From NCBI RefSeq assembly GCF_001411555.2, contig NC_049911.1, positions 30,973,044 to 31,037,043 of the forward strand: DNA of 64,000 nt. The letters run 5' to 3'. Shown piece by piece: positions 62,651-64,000 of the stretch (position 1 is the stretch's first letter; every line of letters begins with the position of its first letter). The DNA comes from Juglans regia (lineage: Eukaryota > Streptophyta > Magnoliopsida > Fagales > Juglandaceae). The translations under genes were made by a program, and so were the position numbers. A model generated the notes under the pieces. That model ran no database searches. It was not told the DNA's origin and saw nothing but the letters and a program-made list of their open reading frames with translations.

Positions 62651-63446
62651 TTTAGCTTCTACTAACGTTCTAAATGGATCCATGATCCATTTGTCAGAAA
62701 TGTTTTGTGCAATGGAGTTGATATTTTGATGAATTTTGTTGGTAAAATCATAGCTAGAAAGTGTAATCCCAGATTCAACTAATGCCATAGAGATGCAGTT
62801 TTGATATGTAATTTTATTTATTGTAATTTGTGTTTTGTAATGTAATGTAATGTATAAATACTAAATAATGAAATATGTAGTGATTGCATTATGTTTTTTT
62901 AGATACATTTAGTTATAAAGTAATTAGTTTTATATATAAAAGAATATGAACATTTTTTTTTGAAAAATTTACAATAGAATATAGGCTCTTATAATAATAA
63001 TAATAATAATAAAAGCATTTTGAAAGAAACTTAATAATATGGGTTTCTGTTATAAAATTTCTGTTATAAAATAATAATAAAAAAAAATCCGGGTACAATA
63101 CGGAACCCGGATTGCCGGGTTTCAAAAATCCGGATTCATTCGGGTTTCGGCCCGGGTCTAACCCGGATTAACCTGGCCCGGGTTTCGGCCCGGGTTTGGA
63201 ATCCGGGTTCCGGTCCGGTTCTACCCGGGTTCCCGGGTCGGAACCCGGATGAACACCCTTAGTAATTGTTAAAGATATCGTTAGAAATAATATTTTACTG
63301 TTGCCCATTCCACTGTTTGTGGTAATACCAATGGTAAATTTTCGTTACAAATGCAACTATTTGTAACGAAATATTTTTATTTGTTGCAAATGATGCATGA
63401 TTAGCAACAAAAATAATGTCTGTTGCAAAAAATCATTTATGTTGTA

Positions 63447-63491
<45 letters not shown>

Positions 63492-63499
63492 CACGTACA

Positions 63500-64000
63500 A
63501 CAGGCCACAAGTAAGGAACTTCACCATCTTAGCTTGTAATTAACTGTCGTTAAGTGGTCTAGCTAGGCAACGTTTCAATCTCGCGTTGGTTTTCAAATGA
63601 TGATTTTGTAATTTAACAAAAGGAGTCGGAATCCATGATATTACATGTGTTATAAATCAATGTTTCTATAATTCAGGGTCGTTGTTTGTATACATAGATA
63701 ACGCAATCATCAATAATGACTACTTATTACTACTAAAAAAATGTTGAATTTGTGCGAAAGCTTTGTGAACGTGGTGCTCGTGACAAATAATATAATCAAA
63801 ATATTGGTCTAGACATCTAAAATAATATATGCAATCCACAGGAGAAATCATAACTATTTATTACATATGGAAGAGAATGCGAAAATAAGAATATAATTAG
63901 ATAGACTAATAAACTGAAACTTGACTTATAACACTAAGGTTGCGTTTGGATGCTGTGATGATATTTGATGATGTGAATTGATCTATAAATAGTAATATTT
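63500..64000. other. Intergenic end of window with start of an AT-rich MITE
   Basis: No gene seen. From about 63940 the sequence 'aaggttgcgtttggatgctgtgatgatatttgatgatgtgaattg' looks like the left end of a MITE of the family found throughout the window. It is cut by the window edge. Confidence 0.4.

Larger units (their letters stand above)
61361..63271 (+). mobile_element. Pack-MULE carrying a DJ-1/PfpI gene fragment
   Basis: The element (61371-63261, 1.89 kb) is flanked by the exact 10-base repeat gtaattgtta (61361-61370 and 63262-63271). Its ends are inverted: agactgttcatccg against the reverse complement taagggtgttcatccg. Both ends are GC-rich with 'ccgggccggat', 'ggcccggatcaaatccgggcc' and similar hairpins. 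The left end is doubled. Between the ends lie a leader-like, CT-rich block (61.86-62.18 kb, ending ccaag|gtttgt) and a DJ-1/PfpI exon (62.48-62.65 kb). A Mutator-type element that holds host gene pieces is by definition a Pack-MULE. Confidence 0.8.
60277..63449. mobile_element. CACTA-like non-coding element hosting a Pack-MULE
   Basis: The right end gttgtagtg (63441-63449) reads cactacaac in reverse complement. The sequence continues 'ataaatgattttttgcaac', similar to the left end 'accataacaaaaatcactttttgcaa' at about 60279. Both arms are dense in 'cgttgcaaat'/'ttgcaacaaa' subterminal motifs (for example 60486, 60531, 60590, 61028, 61070, 61254, 63379). No transposase is present. Removing the inner element (61371-63261) leaves about 1.3 kb. 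The left terminus is degenerate, so superfamily is uncertain. Confidence 0.5.

Noticed and set aside
1..64000. tRNA, rRNA and known miRNA precursor genes
   Set aside because: Looked for A/B-box tRNA patterns and mature sequences of common conserved plant miRNAs on both strands by eye. None was convincing, though a covariance-model scan could still find some.

Overview
This is a nuclear genome segment of a woody-type eudicot. The evidence is spliced genes with GT-AG (and some GC-AG) introns, plant-only families (AP2/AINTEGUMENTA, GRF with QLQ+WRC domains), an intact miR396 site, very AT-rich intergenic DNA full of small transposons, CT-rich leaders and telo-box/site II promoters. The abundant MITE family with 'gatttgaaaaagtt...gatgagatgaga' modules reminds me of Fagales (for example Juglandaceae), but that is recollection, not proof.

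Layout. (1) 1.4-5.2 kb, minus: a complete AINTEGUMENTA (ANT) gene of 9 exons and 681 aa, with the family's 9-nt microexon and a GC-AG intron. A promoter-proximal inverted repeat of GGCCCA-type sites lies upstream. (2) 12.9-16.2 kb, minus: a plastid-targeted DUF3054 membrane protein of 5 exons and 260 aa, whose 30-nt last exon sits in a local tandem duplication with one dead copy. (3) 20.2-22.0 kb, minus: a two-RRM, glycine-rich hnRNP A/B (Musashi-like) protein of 2 exons and 330 aa, again with a GC-AG intron. (4) 22-41 kb: a gene-poor, AT-rich tract holding MITEs, a CACTA-like element and a MULE-like element. (5) 41.2-44.7 kb, plus: a complete GRF1/2-type growth-regulating factor of 4 exons and 604 aa, with a miR396 site and a NAGNAG acceptor. 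(6) 45-51 kb: a MULE-type MITE and a decayed hAT transposase. (7) 52-58.5 kb: a possible small gene with a telo-box/site II promoter, then a pair of 'VPFSWE..PG' small proteins (one intact, one dead) separated by a gag-only Copia-type LTR element. (8) 60.3-63.4 kb: a nested transposon, in which a Pack-MULE carrying a DJ-1/PfpI gene fragment sits inside a CACTA-like element.

The two master growth regulators, ANT and GRF, share this window. In Arabidopsis ANT (At4g37750) and GRF2 (At4g37740) are adjacent, so this looks like old microsynteny stretched by transposons. Both promote cell proliferation in young organs. The other genes (plastid DUF3054, hnRNP) have no evident pathway link to them.

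All exon models were built by hand from splice signals and reading phase. They give uninterrupted proteins, but UTR ends and transcription starts are not determined.
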